Shown: positions 1 through 63,056, counted from the first letter of the stretch. The stretch is 64,000 nucleotides of DNA from Sycon ciliatum (GCF_964019385.1 NC_088654.1:7061743-7125742); one strand, 5' to 3'. Numbers and translations are program-made. The notes: generated from the letters alone by a model not told the origin.

Positions 1-479
1 AGTGCTGGAACAACTCGTTGTTTTCAGTGGAGTGGACGAGCGAGTGCGGAGAGGAAGGTCCCAATGGCGGAATGGTGGGAATTGAAACTTCAATCTTTCG
101 TCGTCATGAGTGCACTGGTCAAGCGTTGTGGAAGTCTGTCGGATTTGTGAGGCCTTGCCCTGCCGCTTACATCGTCAACGTGGAAGAACTGCTAGTGGAG
201 TCCTGGTGGGATTTCGGATGCCCACACTCCTTTTGCTTGGTGGATTCTTTCGTGGACAGTGTTTTTTCGTGACGTGAAATTTTGAATTTTTTTTTCCCTT
301 CCTGTTCATTTTCAGTCGTTGGCACTGTAGCTGTCAGGTTGTTGTTACAGTACAGCAGTCGTCCGTTCTGCTCCATTGTTTCATCTGTTTTGCCAGTTCT
401 GCTAGCTGATTCTATTTATTAGCCACTGCCCCTCATAGTGCTCATGCTTGGGTGGAGGGCGGCGTGACCCGTTTAGGGT

Positions 480-760
480 AGCTGTATCATAGTAGTAGTA
501 GTAGTGTGTGTGTGTGTGTGTGTGTGTCTGTGTATGTGTGTGTGGTGTGTGTGTGTTTGGCGCGCGCGCGCGCGTGTGTGTGTGTTTAGGTGCGATAATG
601 CGGGAGTGTGGAGAGTGTGAGAACGAGAGGCTGTGTGTATGTGTGTGTGGTGCATGTGTGTGTTTGGTGCGTGTGTGTGTGTGTGTGTGCGTGCGCGTGT
701 GTTTAGGTGTGATAATGCGGGAGTGTGGAGTGTGTGAGAACGAGAGGCTGTGTGTGGATG
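480..760. repeat. (TG)n-rich minisatellite with duplicated 90-bp insert
   Basis: Starts with (TAG)n at about 490-505, then (TG)n. GATAATGCGGGAGTGTGGAG followed by GAGAACGAGAGGCTGTGTGT occurs at about 594 and again at about 710. The frames on both strands are low-complexity only. Confidence 0.9.
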
Positions 761-779
761 AGTGTGCGTGTTCATGTTT

Positions 780-1068
780 CACCCAGCACCTGAGATGTTG
801 ATTCTGGCACGTCAGAGCGTACTGCCTCTGGGAGGTGTTGAATGATTATCATATTGTCTGCACTGAATTATTCTATCTCCTCTGCTTGGCTTCATATACC
901 TGCGTTTTCTAATCTCCTTATGTTGTCTGATGATTGGTTTTTGCCATGAAATTCTGAGTTACAACAAAAACAACCCTATATACTTCCTTTTGTGTACCTC
1001 TTGCGTACTATGCTCTGCCCATTCCGGGCATTTGAGCACTATTGCAGGTTAAGGCGCACACCCTCTGT
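780..1068. other. No gene seen
   Basis: AT-moderate sequence without a coding frame or recognisable repeat. Confidence 0.6.
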
Positions 1069-1311
1069 GTATGATTGTACTTCCATGTACTCATATTGAG
1101 AGGCGCGGAGCATAGAATACTTTCGTGCAGGCTAAGAACACCTCATCCTGCACTGTCATTTGTCACTTCTGTTGACTGCATAAAAACTTGCTTCGGAGCC
1201 CACCTCAACCCTGTTGCAGTCAGCCCTGCAAGCCAAGTTGGCACTTTAGGCTAGTTTTGGTCGTTGTGTGCAGGTCCGATATGGCACTTGGTACACTAAA
1301 AGTCGGTCACT
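1069..1311. repeat. Internal fragment of the long CAGTAAAACC element
   Basis: TTGTACTTCCATGTACTCAT through GGCACTTGGTACACTAAAAG parallels 12729-13415, without either end. Confidence 0.65.
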
Positions 1312-2231
1312 GGTGTGATTCACACTTTTAGATTTGCTCCATGATGCAGTCATTTACGCTTTGCACTGCCGCCATTCACAACTTTTAGATTTGCGCCATG
1401 CTGCAGCAATTTACACTTTGTTTTTGTATAAAAACCAATACTGATCCAGATTTCTCAGTACTGTTTTCTGATGATCGCTTAGTGCGTGAAACTCGGGGTA
1501 AAAACACTTTCTCTGTCCTCCTATTGTTTGAACCAGCTCTACCTCTCGGTTTTGAGCACTCTCTTGGACAGTCTGGAACCTCTCTGTTTTAATTGTTCAT
1601 ATTTTAAAAGTTGCAAGGCATGCTCGATAGTAAGTCGCACCCGCTTTATATTGGCCCTGACGTTTACGGTGAAGAAAGTGTAAGACGTCTATTCTGGAAA
1701 ATATGGCACCTTCCAACCAACTGCACCTGTTGGCTGTACTCACACGACACACTTTACGAAGTTGGCACAACGTGAGTCATCGCAAGCGAGCAACATGCAT
1801 ACATGCCAGCCTGGAGGCTTGAGTTCCCTGGACGAGGAGGCTGAACTCCCTTGATTTTCAACACTTTTCCTCAACACAAATTTTTTTAGCGCACCCATCA
1901 TTAGCAGATGTATTTTTCATGACTGCCGTTATAACGTTAAAGCAAAGGGCGCCTCATTGCATTGAGCTGTAACTGTACAAATAAATTATCTGTGGACTAC
2001 CATTATACCGGTGATCCATTGCAGTTCCATAACGTATACTATGTGCTACTACGGGCTGTGTGTAATTACAACCGATCTACATGTACAAGATCGAGGAAAC
2101 ACTGAGAAAGCGTCATAAAAAGGAGAACTTCGATTTCAAAAGTTCCAACTCAATCCTGGACTTTTGCAGGACATCTCCGGCCCCCGTCACAAACTCCCTA
2201 TTCCCTGAACTGTTCCGGCGAAACCCTGGAC
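1312..2231. other. No gene seen; small tandem duplication
   Basis: ACTTTTAGATTTGC-T/G-CCATG is repeated near 1327 and 1380. The rest shows nothing recognisable. A short plus-strand frame at 2081-2223 could be LINE-A leader but has no match. Confidence 0.5.
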
Positions 2232-2708
2232 TAGGCATTTCCCAAATCGGTCGGCCGAAAAATTCGCCGAAACTGTGGTCTTGAGGAAATCACCGATCTT
2301 TTCGCCGAATATACAATTTCCCCACTGAATTTGCCGATAATCGATGTTTTGTTGCCTCTACAACATGCAAATACAATTTCTGTTGCTATAATACTGCAAC
2401 AGGTGACTGCTACTTAAGTCATTTCCGAAATCGGCCAACAGGAAAAGACGTCGAAATCAATGGCTGTGAAGAAATCGCCGATAATTGCGCCGAATTTACA
2501 AATTCCGCACTGGATTCGCAGAAAATCGATGTTTTAATGCCTCTAAAGCATGCAGGTAAATGTACACTGCATTGCGAGCGGTGACTTCAACTACTGCTTT
2601 GAGTCGAATTCTGACTTTCGGGCTCATAATATGGCTGAATTTGGACATTCTCTTAGCCGATTGAAAAGCCGATTAGGCGAAAAATCTGGCCGATTTGGGA
2701 AATGCCTA
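2232..2708. mobile_element. hAT-like MITE with perfect 8-bp target duplication
   Basis: The ends are inverted copies of TAGGCATTTCCCAAATCGG. The flanking 8 bp CCCTGGAC occurs at 2224-2231 and again at 2709-2716, as expected for hAT elements. Inside, a segment of roughly 190 bp (CGCCGAAT...ATCGATGTTTT...TGCCTCTA) occurs twice in tandem with divergence. No transposase is encoded. Confidence 0.88.
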
Positions 2709-3189
2709 CCCTGGACGGTTGGCATGTATAAAAATACCATATGACTAACTGTGACTACACTAGATGAATGAAAGAACGTACACATCTGTGTGTCCAGGCA
2801 AAATATGTACTTCAATGTGTGCAGCCTGCGGAGGAAGGTTTCTGAGGTCCAGGAGTATGTGTCCTCCAGAGGTATACATCTTCTTGGAATCGCGGAAACT
2901 TGGTTGAAGCCGGATATCAGTGATGGTGAAGTAGCTATACCACATTTCAAATTGTTTCGCAAGGACAGGCCAGATCGTCCTGGTGGTGGAGTAGCTGTAT
3001 ACTGCCACGAGTCTCTGGCTGTTCGTCGCCGCTTCGATCTGGAAACTGAGCTGGAGCTACTATGGCTTGAGGTTATAGCTCCCAGCCATGACTCCCATGT
3101 TATTGGTTGCTGCTACCGGCCACCTAACAGCCCAGCTGCCTTCTGAGCATCACTACACTCCATTCAGAAAAAAGATGGACTTCTAGCTG

Positions 3190-3570
3190 TTGGCCATAAA
3201 TGGGTCAAACTGTGAGTATTTTAAGATTTTTTTCTGCAATCCCCTATGGACTCTTCCAATTATGTTTCTGAAGCTTTTTTGTCCAAAAAGCAAGCCATAA
3301 CAAGAATAGGATTTTGGCCAGGTTTTGCCCCGAAAGCACTGAATTGGGAAAACCATAAAAACTCAGGTCGTTTGAACCCGCCTGCGACAGTGCATTGTGC
3401 GGTTCGAACTCCAGTTCAGGTACCCGTTTTGGACCCTTTTTTTCAAATTTCAAATTTCGCAGCACTGCACTGTGTACGATGAAATCACGAAAAATCGCCA
3501 AATACGGGAGCTGGCCAGAGCCAGGGCCCATCTTTTTATGAATGGACTGTAGAACACAACATCGAGTGAG
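3190..3570. mobile_element. Unclassified insertion in LINE-A endonuclease
   Basis: The endonuclease reading stops making sense after CCYRPPNSP and resumes with the GDFNVDF motif near 3600. The intervening DNA has no coding match. It contains GGTTCGAACTCC, which resembles an RNA polymerase III B box, so a tRNA-derived SINE is possible. The ends are approximate. Confidence 0.4.
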
Positions 3571-4882
3571 CTGTGGAAGGCCGGCAAAAGTCTACCACGA
3601 TTGTCGGCGACTTCAATGTGGACTTTGCCCATGGTCAACCATCTGCAGTACCTCTGTGCTCGATTATCAGCCGCTTCAACCTTTCAAACTATGTAACATC
3701 TCACACCTGAGTGACATCCCATTCAGCTAAGCTGCTGAATTTACTCCTTTCATCAGCTCCACCGGTTGGCAACTGTGAAACAGTATACTTAGACATGAGT
3801 GACCATTTTGCGATTCTTGCCCGCTTGCATATTAGAGTGCCGAAGCACAGCTCATCAGCACCAACGACCACGCGGCGGTTGCACCTCGTTGACTGGGACC
3901 GCTTCAGCAAGGACGTCCAGCGCAATCAGCAGGCATTTCCTGACAATGGCAACTTGGAGGAAATGATTACATCTTTCACTGAGTCTCTTCTATCATCATA
4001 AAACCACCATGCGCCTCTAGTTGCTCAGTGTGCCCATCGACGTCTCCCATGCCCATGGCTGACAAATGAACTAGGTGTGGCTGTACGGAAGCGCAATGGC
4101 TTACATTGGAAGTTGATGCGGGACCAGGGGGATGCAAGATTACGCGAGGAACATAAATCAGCTCCTTATGTGTCTAGGAAGCTTGACAGGAAACTGCACA
4201 ACCAGTAGTTTACCACCCAATGCCAAACTACCAACCAGAGGAAACTCTGGAGGGTACTAAATACTGTCACTGGCAGAAGGAAGCAATCGCAAATCCCTCA
4301 AGCGCCTTTGCCAGAGCTAAGTCGAGAGTTTGGCGGAGTAGTGAATGATCCAACACGTCCACCCCACCTCCAGCTGCCGTCGGGCTCAAGCCTCCAATGC
4401 AGCTTAAATGTATTCCAGCCTGTCACAGTGACAGATGTCGAGTCATGCCTGACATCAGTGGATGCAAGCAAAGCCACGGGCAGTGATAGGATTCCCGGTT
4501 TCCTGCTCAAGCAACATGCCTCTGTTCTTGCACCGAATCTCACCAGCATTATAAATTTTTCTCTTAGAACTGGACAGGTTCCGCCAACCTTCAAAGGTCA
4601 CATGTCAGTTGCCTGTTTAAGAGTGGCGGCCCAACCCTGCCCCAGAACTATCGTCCAGTGTCTCTCTTCCCCATTATCCCCCTTATTCTGGAGACAATGG
4701 TTAAGAGACAGCTCACTGCCTATCTGGAGACACACCAGCTATTGCCCGACAGCCAGTTTGCTTATCGCAAGCAACATTCAACTGAGGATGCACTTGTGTT
4801 AGCTGTTAATCGATGGTCCACCGCTAGATGCATTAACTGGGACAGTGTTTGTTGATATGTCGAAAGCTTTCAACCGTGTTAA

Positions 4883-5744
4883 AGGGGAAGTTAAGGCAAA
4901 AATTTAAATTTCACCAGTTGTAGTCTTCGGGGTGCTGAGTCGAATGGTCGTGGTCCGAGGAAGCTGAGACGCTCCCTTCCTACTTGAATCCCAATCGAAC
5001 TCGCGCACTTCCACCGAAACTGGGTGACTGCGCCCTACTAGATGGGGATTTGTATGCAAAATGTCACAAAAAGCGCCATTTCGTTCTTATAAAAGCATGG
5101 ATGACCGCGATTGGCCCATATGTTGTAGCCTTTTGGACGCTGAGTCGATTGGCTTTGGTCCGAAAAGGCTGCGATGCAGCGTTCCTCCTTTATTCCCAAT
5201 CGAACATGATTTGAACAAGCGGTCACGTGCTCCTGCGTACGCCAGTCACCTGGTCACCGTGCCTGCAGGGTACAACTCACTAGCCTGTTTGACCTTTTTT
5301 GGGTGCAGTCCTGTCACTCGAGTTGAACTCGAGTTGAACCTTGGTGTGAAAGTTGTCGCCTGCTGGCGTGGTGACCAGGTGATTTGGGCACCCAGGAGCA
5401 CGTGACCGCTTGTTCAACCATGTTCGATTGGGAATAAAGGAGGAACGCTGCATCGCAGCTTTTTCGGACCAAAACCAGTCGACTCAGCGTCCAAAAGACT
5501 ACAACATACGGGCCAATCGCGGTCATCCGTGCTTTTATAAGAACGAAATGGCGCTTTTAGTGAAATTTTGCATACAAATCCCCATCTAGTAGGGCGCAGT
5601 CACCCAGTTTCGGTGGAAGTGCGCGAGTTCGATTGGGATTCAAGTAGGAAGGGAGCGTCTCAGCTTCCTCGGACCAAGACCATTCGACTCAGCACCCCGA
5701 AGACTACAACTGGTGAAATTTTAATTTTTGCCTTAACTTCCCCT
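4883..5744. mobile_element. 862-bp fold-back element at a TTAA site
   Basis: Two arms of about 340 bp are near-exact inverted copies around a loop of about 170 bp. Ends are AGGGGAAGTTAAGGC and its complement. TTAA flanks both sides (4879-4882 and 5745-5748). It interrupts the RT of LINE-A just after DMSKAFNRV. TTAA duplication is the mark of piggyBac-type insertion, but no transposase is present and the very long arms are unlike ordinary piggyBac MITEs. Confidence 0.88.
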
Positions 5745-5748
5745 TTAA

Positions 5749-6363
5749 CCCTTAGCGGTGCATCAGTCATTAACGACTGATATTGTGTACGTACCGTAAA
5801 ACTGTCGTAACTCCATCGATTTTAGTCCTGTTGCAAATATCGAAATATGTAGATCAAAGAGGAAGCTCCAAGCTTTCCAATGGTGTAATCGCTTTTGCGA
5901 TAGGAGAAACGATGATAAAGATATGGCGCTCGAAAGTTGGATCGCGGCACTAAATTGTTCAAACGTCTCAAAATCATTTTTTTGCCTCGTGCTTCGGGGA
6001 TTTCCCGTGGATCACGTGGTGTGCAGCCAGCTGATGACGTGTGGGTGTAATGACGTCGAAACTACTGATTGAGATGCAAAAAAATCCAGAGCTGTGCAAG
6101 AAACGACAGCGAAATGGCATTGGGATGAAATTTAGAAGTATTTCTTTCAACACGAGGCCCGACCTATGGCGATTCCCTGCGCTCTGGAGCAGGCTTTGTG
6201 GCACCCACGGTGTTGAGCGTGGCCTCATTCTCTTGGCAGCGGAAAGAGCGTTTCAAAGAGCCCTAGACTGTCAAAATCAAGCAAACAGAACGTAAGTTAT
6301 GGTGGAAATGGTGGAGTGAACTGCAATTGCGCATTTTCACGCGTTCAGTGGCACCTCAAAGGG
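5749..6363. mobile_element. piggyBac-like MITE adjoining the fold-back element
   Basis: Starts CCCTTAGCGGTGC and ends GGCACCTCAAAGGG, imperfect inverted ends, flanked by TTAA at 5745-5748 (shared with the fold-back element) and 6364-6367. Internal blocks such as CGTAACTCCATC and GAGCCCTAGA are shared with the element at 45391-45999, so they are one family. LINE-A resumes immediately after the second TTAA. Confidence 0.85.
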
Positions 6364-7467
6364 TTAAGCAAGAACGTCTAGTTACAGTTTTGTTTTCCCT
6401 TGGTATAGCTGGAACTGCATTGGAATGGTTCACTGACTACCTCTCAGGGCGTTTCCAGAGTGTCAAAGTTCTGGACTCTGTTAGTGAGGCCGTCAGTTGC
6501 TCCCGTGGTGTTCCGCAAGGTAGGGTTCTTGGGCCACTGTTTTTTGTGCTCTACACTAGTGAACTCCACACCATACTGCCACCGTCTGTACAGCACTAAC
6601 ACAGATGACATTGTCATCGACTGCTCCCATTCTGATCCTGCTGTAGTGTGCAGAACCCTCACGCAAGCCATGACAAACATTGCCACCTGGCTGGAGGACA
6701 TTGGCCTGCTCCTCAACTCTTCCAAGACACAGTTGCTCTTCATCCGGCGACGAGGCCCGGCTGCAATTCAACCGGCGAGAAACTTCGTGTGACCTCTACA
6801 GCCCAGTACCTTGGTTTAGCCCTGGATAATGATTTATCCTGGGCTCCACATGTGGAGTATATTGGTCGCAAGACAGTGCGTACAATTGGTCAGCTCTGGA
6901 GGCATGGACGAGGACTGAGTTTGCTTGCCCGGCGAACGTGGTTCCTCAGCATGATCCTTTCCCAGCTGTGTTATGGTTCAAACAATTTCTTTTCAGGACT
7001 TAGCGCACACCTGCTTGGTCAGCTTGAAAAGATGTTCAAGGCTGGCATCCGTGCCACCTTGCAACAGCGGCTCTTGACTCCAACTGCCCCGCTGCTCTCT
7101 CTGCTCAGCATTGTTAGTCTACCACATACATATACACACAAAATTGTCGTATTTGATCATCGATGCATTAACTCCTCCTGTAGCCCCCTTCTTCAACCAT
7201 TATTCACCCGAACGGCCACAGAGACTGTTCCGGAGGAGCAGCGCACCACACGGGGACAAGTGTCGAACTAGCTTCAAGTTCCCTTTCTTGCCGGACGATC
7301 AACCATGATGTTTCGGGGAAGCATTCTCTGGAACGCTCTCCCCTCTGATTTTAGAGTGATAGGTGTCCCTGGTCCCTTCCGGAAAGCTCTTTCTGCCATT
7401 GATATACTTACTTTGTGAATATCCTCATTAAACTTTTATTTTCTTCTTTTGGTCCTTTCTGTCGTAT

Positions 7468-8688
7468 ATGAGGCATGGGCAGCAAAAACTAGGGTTAGGT
7501 GATATTTACTGAAAAAGAGTTTTTGATGGCTTTGAACTGTCCACTAAATGAGTGATCTATGGGCCAAATTTTGGAGCTCTGGGCACCTTCCAAGATGGTA
7601 AAAAGAACGCCCGAAATGATGGGTGAAGGTCGACAAAAATGGTCAGCAAAAGGGCAACATGGAACGCAGTTACAGCTAGCTCTAATGGAGTGGCTGAGAA
7701 TAATTTAGCATATTTATAGGTCTTCAGGGAAGCACAGAGTACTCTAGTTGATAATATACTAACATTGTTCCCTGCACTTGCTGCCATGTTACTTGAAAAC
7801 TCAATCCCTGTCATGCGCAGGTCTGGTGTTGTATGCAAACTTGTCAGACAGAAAGAAGACAAGCAACTGACATTTTACATGGCTGGGAAGAATCTACAAC
7901 TTAGTTCACGACTAGATATGCATGCTGGGCCAAGCCAGATACATCCACCAAGCATGTTTTGCTCTCCTACGCACAGCAGCTCATAGATACATGCATTATA
8001 CTGTGACAAATTCCATGCGCACCGCAAGCGTGCATGTATACTTGCAACAATTGTATTCTATCAAGTAAGGTTTAGTTCATTCAGGGCTGTCTCCGTATCT
8101 CCTTATCTAGCTGCGAATAGTCGCCACAGAGTACTGAATCTCGTTCGTCACTCTCATCACTGCTGTCCACGTCCCCACTTCGTGTCACGGAGCTCTCAAA
8201 CTCATCGTCTGCGCTGCCTCCGCTGATGGCTTGTCATCTGAGCGAAACCTCTTCACTTTCACCTGATTTCTTCTTGCGGGAGACTATCACAGGCAGCTGA
8301 GTATCTCTAGAGATCCAGCTGTCAAATATTCTAGTCGCTCGTGCTCCACCAAGAATTTGTGACGGGATCGTTCCGCCAAGACATTATTTTGTTCTGCTCT
8401 CTTTTGAGCGCATGATTTGCAGACGCTACCCAGAGCGCAAACGCCTCCATGATGACTGAAAACGCCTACCTGGACGTCCCAAGTGCTTGGCGGATAAACT
8501 ACAACTGCAATGACAACAAATTATAGTGAAGCCACCAAGAGGAAAGCACTGTCAAAGCGATAGCCCAAGAAGTCTTTCCGCTTTGATCGCGGTGATTAAA
8601 AAACGACATCGGTATGGTTTTTCGCAAATATTGGCATTTTGAAAAATTGCCAGGACCCCGGTTCTTGCTGCCGATGCCTCATATTATT
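7468..8688. mobile_element. TIR-bounded DNA element of about 1.2 kb in LINE-A 3' UTR
   Basis: Inverted ends GAGGCATGGGCAGCAAAAAC (left) and the complement of GAGGCATCGGCAGCAAGAAC (right) match at 18 of 20 positions. LINE-A 3' sequence lies on both outer sides. A TAT repeat flanks the ends and may be the target duplication. It holds an acidic minus-strand reading frame near 8081-8234 that could be a transposase remnant or host exons (see that entry). Superfamily not assigned. Confidence 0.6.
8081..8504 (-). CDS. Candidate cytoplasmic-tail exons, or transposon coding remnant
   Basis: Three pieces can be spliced in phase after the membrane exon: 8504-8470 (VVYPPSTWDVQ), 8306-8263 (RYSAACDSLPQEEI) and 8222-8081, which ends in TGA and encodes an acidic serine-rich tail (ADDEFESSV, DSSDESDERDS, then CGDYSQLDKEIRRQP with a YxxL-type motif). 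Against this, the whole stretch lies between inverted repeats at about 7468 and 8688 that look like transposon ends. The last intron would also be only 40 nt with a weak acceptor. With several splice choices available the phase match could be chance. Confidence 0.25.
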
Positions 8689-8815
8689 ATCATTTCTTGT
8701 TTTCCCTTGCATGTCATCCCTTCATCATTCTGTGGGAACCTGTGCTATGGGCAGGTGAGAAGGCATCTCTGCCTGTTCATTTGGTGAAGTAAAATAAACA
8801 ACAACAACAACACGG

Positions 8816-9127
8816 CTAAGGGACTCCCCCCTCTATGCTTCTCTTGATCTCTTTAATAGTATTCCACTCAGCCTCCGGCAAATCAACCCCAGACGAGATT
8901 TCAAAGAAAACATCCTACCACTTGTCATCTCTTCTGTATGTACTTGCTCACATTGCTCAGCACATCTATAGCTCCATTGCGCCCAGCCGATGTGATAAAC
9001 TCCCTATTGCCATCGCTACTGCCTCAGCAAGCAGCTAAACTTTGATCTCTCTGTATCTGTTCCCCGTGCCTGTAATTATTTTTCTCTTATTGGCCACAGG
9101 CCATCGTGGGAATAAAAGATTTCAAAT

Positions 9128-9130
<3 letters not shown>
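8816..9130 (+). mobile_element. 5'-truncated CR1-like LINE 3' fragment
   Basis: A plus-strand frame reads LFNSIPLSLRQ followed by DFKENIL, the C-terminal tail typical of CR1/L2-group ORF2 proteins. A short 3' UTR ends AATAAAAGATTTCAAATA and runs into (CA)n. Only the last 300 bp or so are present. Confidence 0.6.

Positions 9131-9222
<92 letters not shown>
9130..9222. repeat. (CA)n microsatellite
   Basis: Nearly pure CA tract following the LINE fragment tail. Confidence 0.97.
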
Positions 9223-9225
<3 letters not shown>

Positions 9226-9310
9226 AACTGTGAGCAGTATCCAAATTAGACTCGGAGAGTTTTGACCGACCTTTGGTCTATCTTTTCAAAATTCGGAATT
9301 TAATACTTAC

Positions 9311-60425
<51,115 letters not shown>

Positions 60426-60565
60426 CTGCAAGAAACAAGAGTTTGTCAGCCAGTGATTAAAGCAGCAATCGATCATCAAGTCACTGTTGTACGGCTGGTT
60501 GTCTATAAATGTACTGAAGAAGAGAAGTGAATAGGCTTCCCACAACGCCGAGCTATTCGTCTATT

Positions 60566-60566
<1 letters not shown>

Positions 60567-60635
<69 letters not shown>

Positions 60636-60715
60636 ACGTGCGTCCATGCACACACATGCGCGCGCGCGCGCACACACACACACACGCACACACACACACA
60701 CAAAACACACATACA
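60567..60715. repeat. (CA)n with GTGCACGTGC centre
   Basis: CA tract next to the LINE-D 3' end; it may derive partly from the LINE tail. Confidence 0.95.
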
Positions 60716-60752
60716 CACCTGGTCCTGGTCCTGGTATACACTGCCATGTAGG

Positions 60753-63056
60753 TCACGTGTTTCTCGTTGAGCGAGACGGAGACGAGAGGAGACATGAGCG
60801 TTGGTGACGGGATAAGTCGTTTCGCCTTTTGAAACGCCTCTGGCAATTCTGACATTGCAATTGGAACTTGTCCCTTTCATCAGCAGTTGGGCGCCTGGTG
60901 GATCGGTTGCAGTTGTGGATAGCAAAGCTCCGGATCGACTTACAGCAGCGTTCACAAATGGGACAGTGAGCATTATAGCACGGTTTCGGAATACATAGGC
61001 GTACAGGTGAAGAGCTTATGGCATTGGCAACATTCGGGGCAGAATTGGACTGGACACAGCGATGGACTGCAATGCCACCCGCACTCCGAAACCATCGGTG
61101 ACACTGGGAGCACTGGCGGCTGTTGGCTTGCTGCTGGACTGGTTTACGCCGTTCCATGATGCACTTGTGGCGGGCGATATCTTGCTGCTGAGCGAATGCA
61201 CGCCGGCACACCTCGCAGACTATCTCCCGAGCCGGTTTCTGAGCTGGTTGTATTGCTCGATAAGCTTGCCGCCACTCAGATCGTTCCTGCGCTGTGTCAA
61301 ACCATGACTCGTCGGCGATGTTTATTAGTCGCAGGTTGACTCTAATTGCGTCGCGCCATCGTTTCCGCGGGCCACACGCTGGGCGTGTGGGCAGCAATGT
61401 GCCAAATAACAACATCCGCGGCATCCGCTCCTCAGGCATGCGTACCACGTGCCCAAGCCATTCCAGTCTTCTCTGCATGAGGCGGTCGGGATATCCAGTG
61501 GGTTTGCTGCAGCATGTTTTCAGAATCGTGTCCTTGGCTATCTTCAAGTCCCACACATCCCGCTGTGCAACACTCATGATGGAAAGAAGCGACCGGTAGT
61601 AGAAGGTCGTGATCCGTTGCACATCACTTTGCAGCGGTACCCACGTCTCCGCACAATAGAGCAGTAAGGACAGAACACAGGCCTCGAAAACCAGACGCTT
61701 GGTGCGCAGAGAGAGATTGTGGTCATTGAAGACAGCATGACGGAGCGCTCCAAAAGCACGGGAGGCAGATGAAACACGGGTCGATACATCTTTGTGAGAT
61801 CGGCCAGAATCATGGATAACAGCACCCAGGTATCGGAACTCACGCACACATTCCAATGTGCCATTCTTCACAGGAAGAGGAAGTCGGTCATCATCCGTGA
61901 TACCATAGCCAACCGCCATAAATTTGGTCTTGTCCAGATTGACCGTCAGACCAAATGCAGACGAGACATCGATGAACATATCCAGAGCAAGAGCAGCAGC
62001 AGTACGGGTAGTGGCAAACTGTGCAGAGTCGTCAGCGAACTGGCAGTCGTTGATGGTAGTCTGATCGTCAGTACGCTTTCTCTTGAAATAAAGCGAGCCC
62101 CCAGGATTGAATGCCAACGGGACGCCGATACCAGGCACATGCTCAACCACTCTGGACCATCTCTGGAAAACAGCCCACATGAATATGTTGAATAAGACTG
62201 GTGCCATACAACAGCCCTGCCGCAAACCACTCTTCACTGCAATGGGTTGGATGGGTGTTGACCCGATGGAGAGATTAGCCGACATGGAGGTGTGAAACGA
62301 CTTGATGATGTTTACGATGTTACTAGGGACCCCTGCCTTCGCGAGAACCAGCCACATGCATTCACGGTTTACTGAGTCATACGCCTTACGTAAATCAACA
62401 AAGACAACGTATCCCGGGCAGCGATGTTCGTACAACTTCTTCAGGACTTGGCGAACTGCAAACACCATGTCTGTGCAAGATCGACCCTTACGAAAGCCGC
62501 ACTGGGAGTCGGGTAGAATATTCTCCGCAATAATCTGTAATCTGGACTGAAGTACTCGAGTAGCAACTTTCCCAACAACAGCCAGGAGTGATATGCCACA
62601 CCAATTATCACACAATGAGAGGTTACCTTTCTTTGGGATTGGCACAAGATTGCAGTCTACCCATTCCTGCGGAACAGCCTCGTCATCCCAGACATGGTGC
62701 AACAGATTCAACAGTGCCTCCATGAAACTCTCACCACCCGCTTTGACCAACTCAGGCAGGATAGCCGAGGCGCCAGCGGCCTTGCCGTTGCTGAGTTGTC
62801 GAATAGCTCGCGCCATCTCTGGTGCATCCGGCTTGCCAGCGATGTTCTGGTTGATAGGCTGCTGGTCTATTTCGTCAATGGCACATGGATCAAATGTGCT
62901 AGGGATGTTGAGTACGCCATCGAAATGTTGGTACCATCGTCCACCTTGTTCCTCCACAGATTTGCAGATGTTGCCATTTGCATCCCTAATAGCGGCAGTA
63001 GACACAGGGCGTAATCCCTGCTTGGCAGCCTGCATATCCTTAACACATGCCCACAC
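60753..63056 (-). CDS. LINE-D reverse transcriptase with four C-terminal zinc-finger-like motifs
   Basis: 767 codons open. [16 protein letters not shown] at 139-152, [12 protein letters not shown] at 186-197, [11 protein letters not shown] at 219-229, SGLRQGC at 276-282, FADD at 340-343, TKRLVFEAC then LLLYCAETW at 452-472. [10 protein letters not shown] at 531-540 and [12 protein letters not shown] at 558-569 are the usual C-terminal markers. Then four Cys/His motifs: CEVC-x12-H-x-C (614-632), CSQC...HRC (649-667), CPIC...HNC (698-716) and CQNC...H-x3-C (735-755). These should bind nucleic acid. The first ATG is internal to the ancestral ORF. Confidence 0.88.
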   Translation of the reverse strand: MWACVKDMQAAKQGLRPVSTAAIRDANGNICKSVEEQGGRWYQHFDGVLNIPSTFDPCAIDEIDQQPINQNIAGKPDAPEMARAIRQLSNGKAAGASAILPELVKAGGESFMEALLNLLHHVWDDEAVPQEWVDCNLVPIPKKGNLSLCDNWCGISLLAVVGKVATRVLQSRLQIIAENILPDSQCGFRKGRSCTDMVFAVRQVLKKLYEHRCPGYVVFVDLRKAYDSVNRECMWLVLAKAGVPSNIVNIIKSFHTSMSANLSIGSTPIQPIAVKSGLRQGCCMAPVLFNIFMWAVFQRWSRVVEHVPGIGVPLAFNPGGSLYFKRKRTDDQTTINDCQFADDSAQFATTRTAAALALDMFIDVSSAFGLTVNLDKTKFMAVGYGITDDDRLPLPVKNGTLECVREFRYLGAVIHDSGRSHKDVSTRVSSASRAFGALRHAVFNDHNLSLRTKRLVFEACVLSLLLYCAETWVPLQSDVQRITTFYYRSLLSIMSVAQRDVWDLKIAKDTILKTCCSKPTGYPDRLMQRRLEWLGHVVRMPEERMPRMLLFGTLLPTRPACGPRKRWRDAIRVNLRLINIADESWFDTAQERSEWRQAYRAIQPAQKPAREIVCEVCRRAFAQQQDIARHKCIMERRKPVQQQANSRQCSQCHRWFRSAGGIAVHRCVQSNSAPNVANAISSSPVRLCIPKPCYNAHCPICERCCKSIRSFAIHNCNRSTRRPTADERDKFQLQCQNCQRRFKRRNDLSRHQRSCLLSSPSRSTRNT

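Larger units (their letters stand above)
2760..8815 (+). mobile_element. LINE-A: decayed CR1/Jockey-group non-LTR retrotransposon with nested insertions
   Basis: Pieces of one ORF2 lie in order on the plus strand. An AP-endonuclease start is at about 2790-3145 (VCSLRRKVSE, IAETWLKPD, CCYRPPN); GDFNVDF and the endonuclease end at 3590-3990; RT fingers and palm at 4300-4880 (DMSKAFNRV); RT remainder and C-terminal region at 6364-7430 (GVPQGRVLGP, TDDIVID, YLGLALDNDLSW). The 3' UTR resumes at about 8689 and ends GTGAAGTAAAATAAACAAC with a (CAA)n tail. Frameshifts and stops are scattered, and FADD is degraded to TDD. Inserts: about 3190-3570, 4883-5744, 5749-6363 and about 7468-8688. The 5' boundary is uncertain and no ORF1 was found, so the copy is probably 5'-truncated. 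Confidence 0.85.

Noticed and set aside
18-272. 84-codon frame at the window start
   Set aside because: No motif, no splice context, and overlapping open frames on the other strand; cannot be supported.
402-801. Overlapping His/Thr- and Cys/Val-rich frames on both strands
   Set aside because: Pure simple-repeat translation of (TG)n; no start context, no domain.
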